NCBI GenBank assembly: GCA_030039095.1
Contig: JASHQP010000567.1
Location: 1 to 10,517, forward strand
From: Streptosporangiaceae bacterium
Lineage (GTDB): Bacteria; Actinomycetota; Actinomycetes; Streptosporangiales; Streptosporangiaceae
DNA length: 10,517 nucleotides
Reading direction: 5' to 3'
In this document: positions 1 to 6,958 of the stretch, piece by piece
Position numbering within the stretch: position 1 is the stretch's first letter
How the letters are laid out: each line of letters starts with the position of its first letter
Position numbers and translations under genes: made by a program
Notes under the pieces: model-generated
The model's database searches: none
Told to the model about the DNA's origin: nothing
The model's input: only the letters and a program-made list of their open reading frames with translations

Positions 1-1
1 C

Positions 2-337
2 AGCTACGGCAAGGGCCAGCTGCCCGAGTTCGACGTGGACGTGGTGTCAACCGCGGCCAGGACCTGCGGGTTCAACGTCGGCGCGCGGCGCCTTTCGGTT
101 GTCGTGCGCGCGCACGGGAAGCGGCTGTGGGCCTCGGCCGACTGCGCTGCAGGGCATGCCAAGCTCACGACCGACCTGGCCAGGGGAGTGCCGGTGATCG
201 TGCCGGTCTCCTGGAACCGGCAGACCTCGGCGGGCTCATGCCAGGGGGACGGCAGGCAGGCCCCGGCCGGCAGCTACACGGCGTCGGCATCGGATGGCGG
301 GGCCGCGAGCAATCTGGTGCGGTTCACGCTCGGCTGA
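2..337 (+). CDS. C-terminal part of a probable secreted beta-rich protein (5' truncated by window edge)
   Basis: The reading frame is open from the first bases of the window and gives 111 residues before a TGA at 335-337. The start lies outside the window. The visible part alternates short hydrophobic strands with polar turns. It contains the stretch RLWASADC, a later VSWNRQTSAGSC and a terminal PAGSYTASASDGG. This strand-turn pattern, ending in a 'PAG-S/T-Y' strand, recalls immunoglobulin-like domains such as the BsuPI-type fold found at the ends of actinobacterial exported proteins. That likeness is from memory and is weak. Three cysteines are present. No catalytic motif or membrane segment is visible. 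The gene converges on disA with only four bases between the two stop codons, leaving no room for a terminator. The coding nature is well supported by codon usage; the function is unknown. Confidence 0.7.
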   Translation, partial: SYGKGQLPEFDVDVVSTAARTCGFNVGARRLSVVVRAHGKRLWASADCAAGHAKLTTDLARGVPVIVPVSWNRQTSAGSCQGDGRQAPAGSYTASASDGGAASNLVRFTLG

Positions 338-341
338 CGAT

Positions 342-1451
342 CTACACGTACCGTTCCAGGACGGATGACTCGGCTAGCCGGGACAGGCCCTCGCGGACGC
401 TGCGCGCGTGCACCGCTCCCACGCCGTCCACATGGTTCAGCTCGTCTACGCCAGCGGCCAGCAGTTTCTGCAGCCCGCCGAAGTGCTCGACGAGGACCTC
501 CACCACCGGCGCCGGGATCCGCGGAACCTGGGAGAGCAGCCGGTACCCGTGCGGGCTCACGAGGTCGTCGAGGGCGTCCGGCCCGCCGAACCCGAGGACC
601 TCGGCGACCGAGGCCACGTCGAGCAGTTCGTCGAGGGTCAGTCTCTCCAGCCGGGCCAGCACGGCGGCGGCACTCCCCGTCCGCTCCTGTGGCTGCGCGG
701 GCACGTAGTCCTGCGCCAGCAGCACCCGCTCCTGGCTGGTCCCGGCCACGAGCTCGTCGAGGTGCAGCGCGAGCAGCCTGCCATCGGTGCCCAGCTCGAC
801 CATGTAGCCCTCGATCTCGCCCGCGATCCTGCGTACCATCTCGAGCCGCTGCGCCACCGCGGTGACGTCGCGGACCGTGGCCAGGTCCTCGATCTCCAGC
901 GCCGAGAGCCCGCCGGAGACCTCGTCCAGCCTGCGCCGGTACCGCTCGAGGGTAGCCAGGGCCTGATTCGCGTGCGACAGGATCGCGGCCGGGCTCTCGA
1001 GAACGAACCGTGCCCCGTCGATGAACAGCGCGATGATCCGCATCGACTTGCTGACCGAGATCACCGTGTGCCCGGTCTGCCGGGAGACCCGCTCCGCCGT
1101 CCGGTGCCTGGTGCCTGCCTCATCGGTCGGTATCCCCGGGTCGGGGATCAGCTGGACGGCCGCCCGGACGATAGTGCTCGCGGCGCCGTCGAGCACAATC
1201 CCTCCGTCCATCTTGGCCAGCTCGCGCAGCCGGGTGGCTGAGAACTCGACGTTCAGCTCGAATCCGCCGGAGCACAGGTCGGCGACGCCCTGGTCGAAAC
1301 CCAGCACGATGAGCGCGCCCGTGCTGCCCCGCAGGATCCGGTCGAGGCCGTCCCGCAGGGCGGTGCCGGGCGCGACCGCGGCCAGGGCGCGACGGCGTTC
1401 GTCTTGGTCCTTGCTCACGGCAGGCACCCGGTCCCCCGGACGGTCGGTCAT
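342..1451 (-). CDS. disA: DNA integrity scanning protein DisA (diadenylate cyclase)
   Basis: The 369-residue product has the full DisA layout. An N-terminal DAC domain (about 20-150) makes c-di-AMP from two ATP, a central helical spine spans about 155-290, and a C-terminal helix-hairpin-helix DNA-binding region spans about 305-355 (HFGGLQKLL, then VDGVGAVHARSVREGLSRLAESS). The RHR motif of the active site is intact at R115-H116-R117 (GTRHRT). The usual DGA motif reads D82-G83-G84, an Ala-to-Gly change. Length fits the family (about 350-370). I chose ATG at 1451, although the frame stays open upstream to 1763, because conserved DisA sequence begins shortly after it and the upstream translation is low-complexity and overlaps radA. 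No Shine-Dalgarno is visible; a -10-like TACACT lies seven bases before the ATG. The gene follows radA on the same strand. RadA is known to bind DisA and inhibit its synthesis activity in mycobacteria. DisA scans DNA for branched intermediates and lowers c-di-AMP production when it meets them. Confidence 0.96.
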   Translation of the reverse strand: MTDRPGDRVPAVSKDQDERRRALAAVAPGTALRDGLDRILRGSTGALIVLGFDQGVADLCSGGFELNVEFSATRLRELAKMDGGIVLDGAASTIVRAAVQLIPDPGIPTDEAGTRHRTAERVSRQTGHTVISVSKSMRIIALFIDGARFVLESPAAILSHANQALATLERYRRRLDEVSGGLSALEIEDLATVRDVTAVAQRLEMVRRIAGEIEGYMVELGTDGRLLALHLDELVAGTSQERVLLAQDYVPAQPQERTGSAAAVLARLERLTLDELLDVASVAEVLGFGGPDALDDLVSPHGYRLLSQVPRIPAPVVEVLVEHFGGLQKLLAAGVDELNHVDGVGAVHARSVREGLSRLAESSVLERYV

Positions 1452-1458
1452 TGACGCC

Positions 1459-1464
1459 AGTGTA
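1459..1464 (-). promoter_or_regulatory. putative -10 element of a leaderless disA promoter
   Basis: On the minus strand the hexamer TACACT (TAnnnT) ends seven bases before the disA ATG at 1451, and no Shine-Dalgarno lies between them. A transcription start on the A of the ATG would therefore be leaderless, which is common in actinobacteria. No convincing -35 hexamer is seen, so this is an inference from geometry only. Confidence 0.4.
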
Positions 1465-1493
1465 TCGGCGCACCCGCCAGTCGCGGCCGTGAG

Positions 1494-1575
1494 CGGCTCA
1501 GCCGTCGCCAGCCCGGATACCCGGCTCAGCCGTCGGGCCCGGGTACCCGGCTCAGCCGTCGCCGGCCCGGGTACC
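1494..1575. repeat. three tandem copies of a 26-28 bp unit spanning the radA stop and the radA-disA gap
   Basis: Three head-to-tail units lie at 1494-1521 (28 bp), 1522-1547 (26 bp) and 1548-1575 (28 bp). Each begins CGGCTCAGCCGTCG and ends GGRTACC. The rightmost copy encodes the last residues and TGA of RadA (GTRAGDG-stop). The other two lie beyond the stop and each carries the same TGA triplet. Each unit holds a short inverted repeat (CGGCT-C-AGCCG). The junction of the second and third units forms the perfect palindrome CCGGGTACCCGG at 1539-1550. The simplest reading is tandem duplication of the 3' end of radA. Confidence 0.9.
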
Positions 1576-2970
1576 CAGGGCGATGGCGATGGCCTGTCTG
1601 ATGTGCCCGGCCTCCGTGACGACCATCCCCGAGTCCTCGCCCGGCGGCAGACCCGGTGAACCGGGCGGCACGATCGCCTGCCGGAATCCCATCCGCGCGG
1701 CCTCCGTGAGCCGCCGCTGCACGCCGGTGACCCGGCGGATCTCGCCGGCCAGCCCGACCTCACCGATCGCGACCAGCCCGGCGGGCAGGTTCAGCCTGGA
1801 CAGTGCGCTGGCCAGCGACAGTGCGATGGCGAGATCCACGGACGGCTCGGTCAGCCGTACCCCGCCGACGGTCGCCGAGTACACGTCCTTCTTGCCGATT
1901 CCCATGTTGGCCCGGGCCTGGAGCACCGCCACGAGCATCGCCACCCGGGACGAGTCCAGGCCCGACGTCCGCCGCTGCACGGGGTCCGACACCGCTTCAC
2001 AGATCAGGGTCTGCACCTCGGCCACGAGCGGGCGTCTGCCCTCGAGGGTCACGGTCACGCAGGTTCCGGGGACTGGTTCGGTCAGCCGGGACAGGAAGAG
2101 CCCGCTCGGATCCGGCAACTCGGCCAGGCCGCACTCGCCGAGCTCGAAGCAGCCGATCTCGTCGGTCGGCCCGAACCGGTTCTTCAGCGCCCGGACCATG
2201 CGCAGCTGCGCATGCCGGTCGCCGTCGAAGTGCAGCACAACGTCCACCAGATGCTCCAGCGAGCGGGGCCCGGCGATCGACCCGTCCTTGGTCACGTGCC
2301 CGACAAGCACGGTGGTCAGCGTTCGCTGCTTGGCAAGCGCGGTCAGCGCGCCGGTGACCTCGCGGACCTGCGTCACGCCGCCGGGTACGCCGTCGACGCC
2401 CTCGACCGAGATCGTCTGCACCGAGTCGACGACGAGCAGTCCTGGGTTCACCGCCTCCACGTGCTCGAGCAGCGCGCCCATGTCGGTCTCCGCGGCGAGG
2501 AAGAGGTTCTCGCTGACCGCGCCGATCCGGTCGGCGCGCATCCGCACCTGCGCCGCCGATTCCTCCCCGGTCACGTACAGCACCCGGCCGGCCGCGGCGG
2601 CCAGGGCGCCAGCCTCGAGCAGCAGCGTGGACTTGCCCACGCCGGGCTCGCCGGCCAGCAGCACCACGGCGCCGGGGACGAGCCCGCCGCCGAGGACCCG
2701 GTCAAGCTCGCCGAGCCCGGTGGGCCGGGTCCGGGCCAAGCGCGCGTCCACCTCGCCGATCGGCACGGCGGTCGTGGCCGGCGGCCCGACCCTGCCCTTC
2801 CGTGCGGTACGGCCCCTGGCCTGGTCGAGCAGCCGGTCCCGGGCCGGGACCTTGCTCTCCACGACCGTGCCCCACTGCTGGCATTCGCCGCACCGGCCAA
2901 CCCACTTGGTGGTCTGCCAGCCGCACTCCGAGCACTGGTAGAGCGCCGCCACAGCCGCGGACTTTCCCAT
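1552..2970 (-). CDS. radA: DNA repair protein RadA (Sms), branch-migration helicase
   Basis: The 472-residue product shows every RadA hallmark in order. A four-cysteine zinc finger has C13, C16, C27 and C30 ([18 protein letters not shown]). The RecA-like ATPase core has Walker [10 protein letters not shown] at 107-115 and Walker B LLVVD at 178-182. The RadA-specific KNRFG motif is at 263-267. A Lon-protease-like C-terminal domain runs from about 300 to 460. RadA is a hexameric DnaB-like helicase that drives branch migration in recombination intermediates. ATG at 2970 is chosen because the zinc finger begins 12 residues later, as in the family; the frame is open further upstream to 3153 but codes nothing recognisable. 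No Shine-Dalgarno is seen, and TACGGT lies seven bases before the ATG. disA follows 100 bases after the stop, giving the conserved radA-disA order, and the two are probably at least partly cotranscribed. The 3' end is the template of a tandem repeat. Confidence 0.97.
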   Translation of the reverse strand: MGKSAAVAALYQCSECGWQTTKWVGRCGECQQWGTVVESKVPARDRLLDQARGRTARKGRVGPPATTAVPIGEVDARLARTRPTGLGELDRVLGGGLVPGAVVLLAGEPGVGKSTLLLEAGALAAAAGRVLYVTGEESAAQVRMRADRIGAVSENLFLAAETDMGALLEHVEAVNPGLLVVDSVQTISVEGVDGVPGGVTQVREVTGALTALAKQRTLTTVLVGHVTKDGSIAGPRSLEHLVDVVLHFDGDRHAQLRMVRALKNRFGPTDEIGCFELGECGLAELPDPSGLFLSRLTEPVPGTCVTVTLEGRRPLVAEVQTLICEAVSDPVQRRTSGLDSSRVAMLVAVLQARANMGIGKKDVYSATVGGVRLTEPSVDLAIALSLASALSRLNLPAGLVAIGEVGLAGEIRRVTGVQRRLTEAARMGFRQAIVPPGSPGLPPGEDSGMVVTEAGHIRQAIAIALGTRAGDG

Positions 2971-2977
2971 GCATGGC

Positions 2978-2983
2978 ACCGTA
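2978..2983 (-). promoter_or_regulatory. putative -10 element of a leaderless radA promoter
   Basis: Minus-strand TACGGT (TAnnnT) ends seven bases before the radA ATG at 2970, and no Shine-Dalgarno intervenes. The spacing is identical to that of the disA element. The -35 region shows no clear consensus, so support is positional only. Confidence 0.35.
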
Positions 2984-3096
2984 GCGGCAGACACCGACAG
3001 TCGGCCGCCGCGCCCGGCAGCGTGTCCGGCCGGCATAAGCTGGCAGGGCAGAACGCCACGCGCGCGGCACCCTGCCGCTGCCCCCGCCAGCCGTCG

Positions 3097-3101
3097 AGGA
3101 G
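3097..3101 (+). promoter_or_regulatory. ribosome binding site deciding a TTG start
   Basis: AGGAG lies five bases before TTG at 3107. It is the strongest Shine-Dalgarno match upstream of the isomerase-like gene and picks this non-ATG start over the longer open frame. Confidence 0.7.
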
Positions 3102-3106
3102 AAGCC

Positions 3107-3946
3107 TTGGGCCAGGTCACCCCGCCTGCAGGTGTGCAGGTGGCGCTGTCCACGTCCTCGGTCTACCCCGAGCGGACACCGGACGCTTTCGAGACGGCGG
3201 CACGCCTTGGCTACGACGGCGTCGAGGTCATGGTCACCATGGACCCGATCAGCCAGGACCTGGACATCCTGCGCCGCCTCTCCGACTACCACGGCGTCCC
3301 GGTGCTGGCCGTGCACGCTCCCTGCCTGATGGTGACCCAGTGGGTGTGGGGACGTGAGCCATGGGGAAAGCTGAACCGCGCCAGGGAAGTGGCCGAGAAG
3401 CTCGGCGCGAAGGTGGTCGTGGTGCACCCGCCGTTCCGCTGGCAGCGCGAGTACGCCAGGGACTTCGAGGCCGGCCTTGCCCAGCTGGACGGCGAGACCG
3501 ACGTCAAGTTCGCGGTCGAGAACCTCTACCCGCTGCGCTCGAGCACGCTCCGGGTGCGGTCCGCCGAGGTGACCGCGTACGCGCCGAACTGGAACCCGGT
3601 CGAGATCGGCTGCCCGCACGCCACACTCGACCTGTCGCACACCGCGGTGTCCGGGTCTGACGCGATGGCGATGGCCGACGAGCTCGGCAGCAGGCTGGCA
3701 CATGTGCACATGGCCGACGGCACGGCCTCCGGTCTGCCCGACGAGCACCTGGTGCCCGGGCGCGGCACCCAGCCGTGCGCGGCGCTGCTGGAAAGCCTGG
3801 GCGCCCGCGGCTACTCCGGCATGGTGGTGCTCGAGGTGAACACCCGTCGCGCGCAGACCACCGAGGAGCGCCGCGCGGACCTTGCCGAGTCGCTCGCGTT
3901 CACCCGCCAGCACCTTGGGGCGGCTCTGCGGCCAGGATCAGCGTGA
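3107..3946 (+). CDS. sugar phosphate isomerase/epimerase-like TIM-barrel protein
   Basis: The 279-residue product belongs to the xylose isomerase-like / AP endonuclease 2 superfamily of TIM barrels. Recognisable strands and candidate metal or acid-base residues are E40 (YDGVEVMV), H70 (VLAVHAP), H107 (VVVHPPFRW), E138 (FAVENLYP), D175 and H178 (LDLSHT), H199 and H201 (LAHVHMAD), and E243 (VVLEVN). The block [13 protein letters not shown] is typical of an actinobacterial subgroup annotated as sugar phosphate isomerase/epimerase. The substrate cannot be told from sequence. I chose TTG at 3107 because AGGAG at 3097-3101 sits five bases upstream and the conserved barrel starts about ten residues later. 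The frame is open back to 2969, but that extension is low-complexity and lies in the radA upstream region. The gene diverges from radA, and its last 47 bases overlap the 3' end of dtd on the other strand. A cytosolic enzyme is expected; no signal peptide or membrane segment is seen. Confidence 0.85.
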   Translation: MGQVTPPAGVQVALSTSSVYPERTPDAFETAARLGYDGVEVMVTMDPISQDLDILRRLSDYHGVPVLAVHAPCLMVTQWVWGREPWGKLNRAREVAEKLGAKVVVVHPPFRWQREYARDFEAGLAQLDGETDVKFAVENLYPLRSSTLRVRSAEVTAYAPNWNPVEIGCPHATLDLSHTAVSGSDAMAMADELGSRLAHVHMADGTASGLPDEHLVPGRGTQPCAALLESLGARGYSGMVVLEVNTRRAQTTEERRADLAESLAFTRQHLGAALRPGSA

Positions 3947-4349
3947 CCGGCCCGTCATTGACGAGCATGACTTGCATGTCCGCGCCGAACACCCCGGTCT
4001 GCACGCTCGCGCCAAGTTCGGTCAGCGCGTCGGCGAACGCGGTCACCAGCGGCTCGGCGACCGGGCCGGGAGCGGCCGCCTGCCAGGTCGGCCGGCGTCC
4101 CTTTCTGGTGTCGCCGTAGAGGGTGAACTGGCTGATCACCAGCAGGGGCGCCCCGGTGTCCGCGCACGACTTCTCGTCACGGAGGATCCGGAGATAGTAG
4201 ATCTTCCTGGCCAGCGCGGCCGCTGTCGCCGCCGTGTCCGAATGGGTGACCCCGACGAGAACCACCAGGCCAGGGCCTGGCAGGCTGCCTACCGTTGCCC
4301 CATTCACCGTGACGTTTGCCTCGCTGGCCCGCTGCACCACTGCTCGCAC
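3900..4349 (-). CDS. dtd: D-aminoacyl-tRNA deacylase Dtd
   Basis: The 149-residue product matches Dtd in length and motifs. It hydrolyses D-amino acids (classically D-Tyr) from mischarged tRNA, and glycine from tRNA-Ala, keeping translation homochiral. The two active-site signatures are present: SQFT at 73-76 ([16 protein letters not shown]) and the Gly-cisPro loop NDGPVT at 131-136 (MLVNDGPVT). The N-terminal MRAVVQRAS block is also typical. The start is GTG at 4349, which gives the canonical N-terminus directly; no strong Shine-Dalgarno is seen close by. The gene diverges from the asparaginase gene, with 20 bases between the start codons. Its 3' end overlaps the convergent isomerase-like gene by 47 bases. 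It is a soluble homodimeric enzyme that needs no partner from this locus. Confidence 0.96.
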   Translation of the reverse strand: MRAVVQRASEANVTVNGATVGSLPGPGLVVLVGVTHSDTAATAAALARKIYYLRILRDEKSCADTGAPLLVISQFTLYGDTRKGRRPTWQAAAPGPVAEPLVTAFADALTELGASVQTGVFGADMQVMLVNDGPVTLILAAEPPQGAGG

Positions 4350-4369
4350 GAGAAGGAATTCTGCCTCCC

Positions 4370-5332
4370 ATGACCCATGAGAATCCGGTGATCGCCGACG
4401 TGATCAGGTCCGGCTTCGCCGAATCACGGCACCGCGGCTCGATCGCGGTCGTCGCCGCCGACGGCACCGTGCGCTACCGGGCCGGGACGATCGACGTACC
4501 CGTGTTCCCGCGGTCGTCGAACAAGCCCATGCAGGCCACGGCCATGCTCACCGCCGGCCTTGACCTGGACGGCGAGCTCCTGGCGCTGGCAGCGGCCAGT
4601 CACGCGGGCGAGGATTTCCACGTCGCCGGGGCGCAGAAGATCCTGGACGGGGCCGGGCTGACCGAGGACGCCCTGCACTGCCCGCCAGACCTCCCCGGCG
4701 ACGAGGAGGCCAGGGACGCGGTGCTGCTGGCCGGCGGCGGGAAGCGCCGGCTGTACTTCAACTGCTCGGGCAAGCACTCGGCCATGCTTGCCACGTGCGT
4801 GGCTGCTGGCTGGGACACGGCCACCTACACCGACCCCGGCCATCCGCTGCAGGTCGAGGTGAGGCGGACCATCGAACGGCTCGCCGGCGAGCAGATAACG
4901 GTGCCACCCGGGGTGGACGGCTGCGGTGCCCCGCTGTTCGCGCTCTCGCTCACTGCGCTGGCCCGGGCATTTGGTGCCATGGTCATGGCGGCGCCGGGTT
5001 CCCACGAGCGCCGGGTCGCTGACGCCATGCGCGCGAACCCCCAATGGACCTCGGGCAGCCGCCGCCCGGACCGCGAGCTCGTGGAGGCCATCCCCGGCCT
5101 GCTGCTGAAGTCGGGGGCCGAGGGGGTTCAGGCGTTTGCGCTCGCCGACGGGCGCGCCGCGGCGTTCAAGATCGACGACGGCGACGGCTCCCGGAGGGTC
5201 CGCATCGCGCTGATGCTCGCGCTGCTGGCCGAACTCGGGGCCGACGTTTCCGCCGTCGCTGAACTGGCCAGCCCGCCGGTGTACGGCGGCGGGCGGGTGG
5301 TCGGAGAGGTAAGGGTCAGCCTGCCAGCGTGA
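4370..5332 (+). CDS. L-asparaginase, Rhizobium etli (AsnA/ReAV) type
   Basis: The 320-residue product belongs to the 'L-asparaginase II' family (PF06089), represented by the thermolabile R. etli enzyme. That enzyme hydrolyses asparagine to aspartate and ammonia, and its fold resembles serine beta-lactamases. From memory of the ReAV structure, the key residues have clear counterparts here: an SxxK pair S49 and K52 (RSSNKPMQ), S77 (ASHAGE), the zinc-site motif C132-S-G-K135-H136 (NCSGKHSAM), C185 (VDGCGAPL) and K247 ([10 protein letters not shown]). All appear intact, so an active enzyme is expected. ATG at 4370 is chosen because the family motif [14 protein letters not shown] begins ten residues later. 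AAGGA at 4353-4357 lies 12 bases upstream, a rather long spacing. A TTG at 4316 would add 18 residues inside dtd and is less likely. No signal peptide is seen, so it is probably cytosolic. The gene is divergent from dtd and is followed by 69 non-coding bases. Confidence 0.93.
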   Translation: MTHENPVIADVIRSGFAESRHRGSIAVVAADGTVRYRAGTIDVPVFPRSSNKPMQATAMLTAGLDLDGELLALAAASHAGEDFHVAGAQKILDGAGLTEDALHCPPDLPGDEEARDAVLLAGGGKRRLYFNCSGKHSAMLATCVAAGWDTATYTDPGHPLQVEVRRTIERLAGEQITVPPGVDGCGAPLFALSLTALARAFGAMVMAAPGSHERRVADAMRANPQWTSGSRRPDRELVEAIPGLLLKSGAEGVQAFALADGRAAAFKIDDGDGSRRVRIALMLALLAELGADVSAVAELASPPVYGGGRVVGEVRVSLPA

Positions 5333-5366
5333 CCGCCCGCCACACAACGCGGCCGGCTGGTTCGGT

Positions 5367-5378
5367 TTGCAATTGCAA
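5367..5378. promoter_or_regulatory. perfect 12-bp AT-rich palindrome, candidate operator of the XRE-DUF2516-alaX operon
   Basis: TTGCAATTGCAA is a perfect palindrome centred about 30 bases before the XRE-regulator ATG at 5402. It stands out in an otherwise very GC-rich region. Its position suits an operator, and the adjacent HTH protein is the natural candidate for autoregulation; that link is inferred. Confidence 0.55.
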
Positions 5379-5401
5379 GCACCCGGAGCGAGACTGAAGA
5401 C

Positions 5402-5806
5402 ATGAGTCCGGTGAACGTCCCAGCGATCGGGTCCTACATCCGAGAGCAGCGGGAGCAGGCCAAGATCTCGCTGCGCCAGCTAGCCCAGGCGGCCGGCGTC
5501 TCCAACCCGTATCTGAGCCAGATCGAGCGCGGCCTGCGCCGTCCGAGCGCCGACATCCTGCAGCAGATTGCCAGAGGCCTGCGGATCTCGGCCGAGGCGC
5601 TGTACGTCCAGGCTGGCTTCCTCGAGGACCGGCCGCCGGGTCCCGGGGTTCGCGACGCGGTGCTCACCGACCCCGATCTGACCGAGCGGCAGAAGCAGAT
5701 GCTGCTCGAGGTCTACGACTCGTTCCGTAAGGAAACGGCCGAAAAGACCCGGACCGTGCTGCTTGGCGAGGCCGTACCTCCCGATGAGCCGGGCAAGGTA
5801 GCGTGA
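5402..5806 (+). CDS. XRE-family helix-turn-helix transcriptional regulator
   Basis: The 134-residue product has an N-terminal Cro/C1-type HTH at about 11-66. SLRQLAQAAGVSNPYLSQIERGLRRPS carries the second and recognition helices, and ILQQIARGLRISAEALYVQAG follows. A short helical tail (TERQKQMLLEVYDSFRKETA, about 94-113) probably dimerises it. The sequence closely recalls the conserved actinobacterial group that includes M. tuberculosis Rv0474. There, from memory, hbhA and then a DUF2516 gene (Rv0476) follow; here the DUF2516 gene follows directly and hbhA is absent. ATG at 5402 fits the family N-terminus. The only Shine-Dalgarno-like match, GGAG at 5385-5388, is 13 bases away and weak. A palindrome at 5367-5378 is a candidate operator. 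The stop is four bases before the next gene, so cotranscription is very likely. The regulatory target beyond this operon is unknown. Confidence 0.92.
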   Translation: MSPVNVPAIGSYIREQREQAKISLRQLAQAAGVSNPYLSQIERGLRRPSADILQQIARGLRISAEALYVQAGFLEDRPPGPGVRDAVLTDPDLTERQKQMLLEVYDSFRKETAEKTRTVLLGEAVPPDEPGKVA

Positions 5807-5810
5807 CATC

Positions 5811-6161
5811 GTGATTTACAGTCATCCGGCGGCGCTCTCGGTGCTCGACTGGTTCTTCGAGGTGCTCGCCATAGCAGCGCTCGGGTTCGAGGGCTTCGCG
5901 TTCGTGGACGCGATACGTCGGCCCAGACAGGCATTCGTCGCGGTCAGCAAGCAGACCAAGCCACTGTGGCTGATCATCACCGGTGTCGCCACGGCGATCG
6001 GCATCGGCACCGCGGCCAGTGGCAGCTTCTCGGTGGTCGGCATCCTGTCCGTGGTCGCGTTCGTGGCCGCGGCCATCTATCTCACCGACGTCCGGCCCAA
6101 GGTCAAGGACTTCCGAAGCGGCGGGACCGGATCCCACATGGGCCCGTACGGCCCGTGGTGA
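5811..6161 (+). CDS. DUF2516 family small membrane protein
   Basis: The 116-residue product matches the actinobacterial DUF2516 family in size and layout. Three hydrophobic helices are visible at about 13-33, 51-68 and 73-91. Between the first two lies the basic loop DAIRRPRQAFVAVSKQTKPLW, which is the most conserved part of the family. The C-terminus after the third helix is basic (DVRPKVKDF) and ends in a glycine- and proline-rich tail. The start is GTG at 5811, four bases after the stop of the XRE regulator, and the first helix follows within a few residues. The stop TGA overlaps the GTG start of the downstream AlaX gene (GTGA), so translation is probably coupled. The function is unknown; it sits in the cytoplasmic membrane. 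Constant association with an XRE regulator suggests a shared process, but nothing in the sequence names it. Confidence 0.88.
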   Translation: MIYSHPAALSVLDWFFEVLAIAALGFEGFAFVDAIRRPRQAFVAVSKQTKPLWLIITGVATAIGIGTAASGSFSVVGILSVVAFVAAAIYLTDVRPKVKDFRSGGTGSHMGPYGPW

Positions 6162-6883
6162 CGGCCTGGCGAACGCACCGGCTCGACCTCGACGACCAGA
6201 CGCTGCGCGAGTGGGACGCCACGGTCCTCGACGCCGGGCCGGACGGTATCGTGCTCGACCGCTCGGCGTTCTATCCCGGCGGCGGCGGTCAGCCTCCCGA
6301 CCACGGCGTGCTGCTCTGGGGCGGAGTGCAGACCCGGATCGAAGGGGTGCGCAAGGGCGACGAGGAGTACCTGATCCCCGCCGAAGGCGACCCGATCCCG
6401 CCACCGGGAACCGCTGTCGCGGGCGCGATCGAGGACGAGCGGCGCTCGGCGCTGATGCGGACCCACTCCGGACTGCACGTGCTCTGCGGCGTGGTGTTCC
6501 GCGACTACGGCTCGCTGGTGACCGGCGGGAACATGGAGCCGTTCACCGCCAGGATGGACTTTGACCTCCCGGTCGTTCCCGAGGGCTTCAAGGACGCCGT
6601 GGAGGCGGCCTGCAACGCCGAGATCGCGGCCGGGCGCCGGATCGACGTCCGGGTGCTGCCCCGTGACGAGGCGCTGGCGATCCCCGACATCATCCGCACC
6701 GCGAAGAACCTGATCCCCGACGACGTGCCCGACGTGAGGATCGTGGACATCGTCGGCCTGGACCAGCAGGCAGACGGGGGCACGCACGTCGCCTCTACCA
6801 GCCAGATCGGCAAGATCGAGGTCGTCAAGATCGAGAACAAGGGCAAGGGCTTCCGCCGCCTGCGGATCCGGATCGCGGACTAG
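6158..6883 (+). CDS. AlaX-type alanyl-tRNA editing protein
   Basis: The 241-residue product resembles the free-standing editing domain of alanyl-tRNA synthetase (AlaX-M/II type), which removes serine or glycine from mischarged tRNA-Ala. It has the glycine-rich block GGGGQPPDHG at 41-50, the zinc motif HxxxH at H103 and H107 (RTHSGLH), and a second metal-site block ADGGTHV with H210. In AlaRS and many AlaX proteins the latter reads CGGTHV; here the cysteine position is D206. The start is GTG at 6158, overlapping the stop of the DUF2516 gene by four bases; a longer frame upstream lies inside DUF2516 and is a shadow. The gene is the last of the XRE-DUF2516-alaX operon and converges on the M56 gene 75 bases on. 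It acts in the cytosol. The family call is firm. The exact mischarged amino acid removed is inferred. Confidence 0.92.
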   Translation: MTAWRTHRLDLDDQTLREWDATVLDAGPDGIVLDRSAFYPGGGGQPPDHGVLLWGGVQTRIEGVRKGDEEYLIPAEGDPIPPPGTAVAGAIEDERRSALMRTHSGLHVLCGVVFRDYGSLVTGGNMEPFTARMDFDLPVVPEGFKDAVEAACNAEIAAGRRIDVRVLPRDEALAIPDIIRTAKNLIPDDVPDVRIVDIVGLDQQADGGTHVASTSQIGKIEVVKIENKGKGFRRLRIRIAD

Positions 6884-6958
6884 CCGCACCTGCGGTCGCC
6901 GCGGCGCGGAACCCGCCTTCGAGGCACGTGACCGAGCGGGCGGCGTCGCGTTCAAGGC

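Noticed and set aside
1583..2941. Plus-strand open frame of 452 codons opposite radA
   Set aside because: Ser/Pro/Arg-rich translation with no motif, exactly covering radA, whose zinc finger, Walker and KNRFG motifs are unmistakable.
2212..3357. Plus-strand open frame running from within radA across the divergent gap into the isomerase gene
   Set aside because: It crosses two real genes in other frames and has no recognisable domain.
4351..4362. AGAA-GGAA-TTCT inverted repeat in the 20-base dtd/asparaginase gap
   Set aside because: Four-base arms are too short to support, and the GGA is better explained as part of the asparaginase ribosome binding site.
6912..6940. Possible terminator hairpin between alaX and the M56 gene (CCCGC and GCGGG arms)
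   Set aside because: The stem is five base pairs with a 19-base loop and no T-run; it is expected by chance at this GC content.
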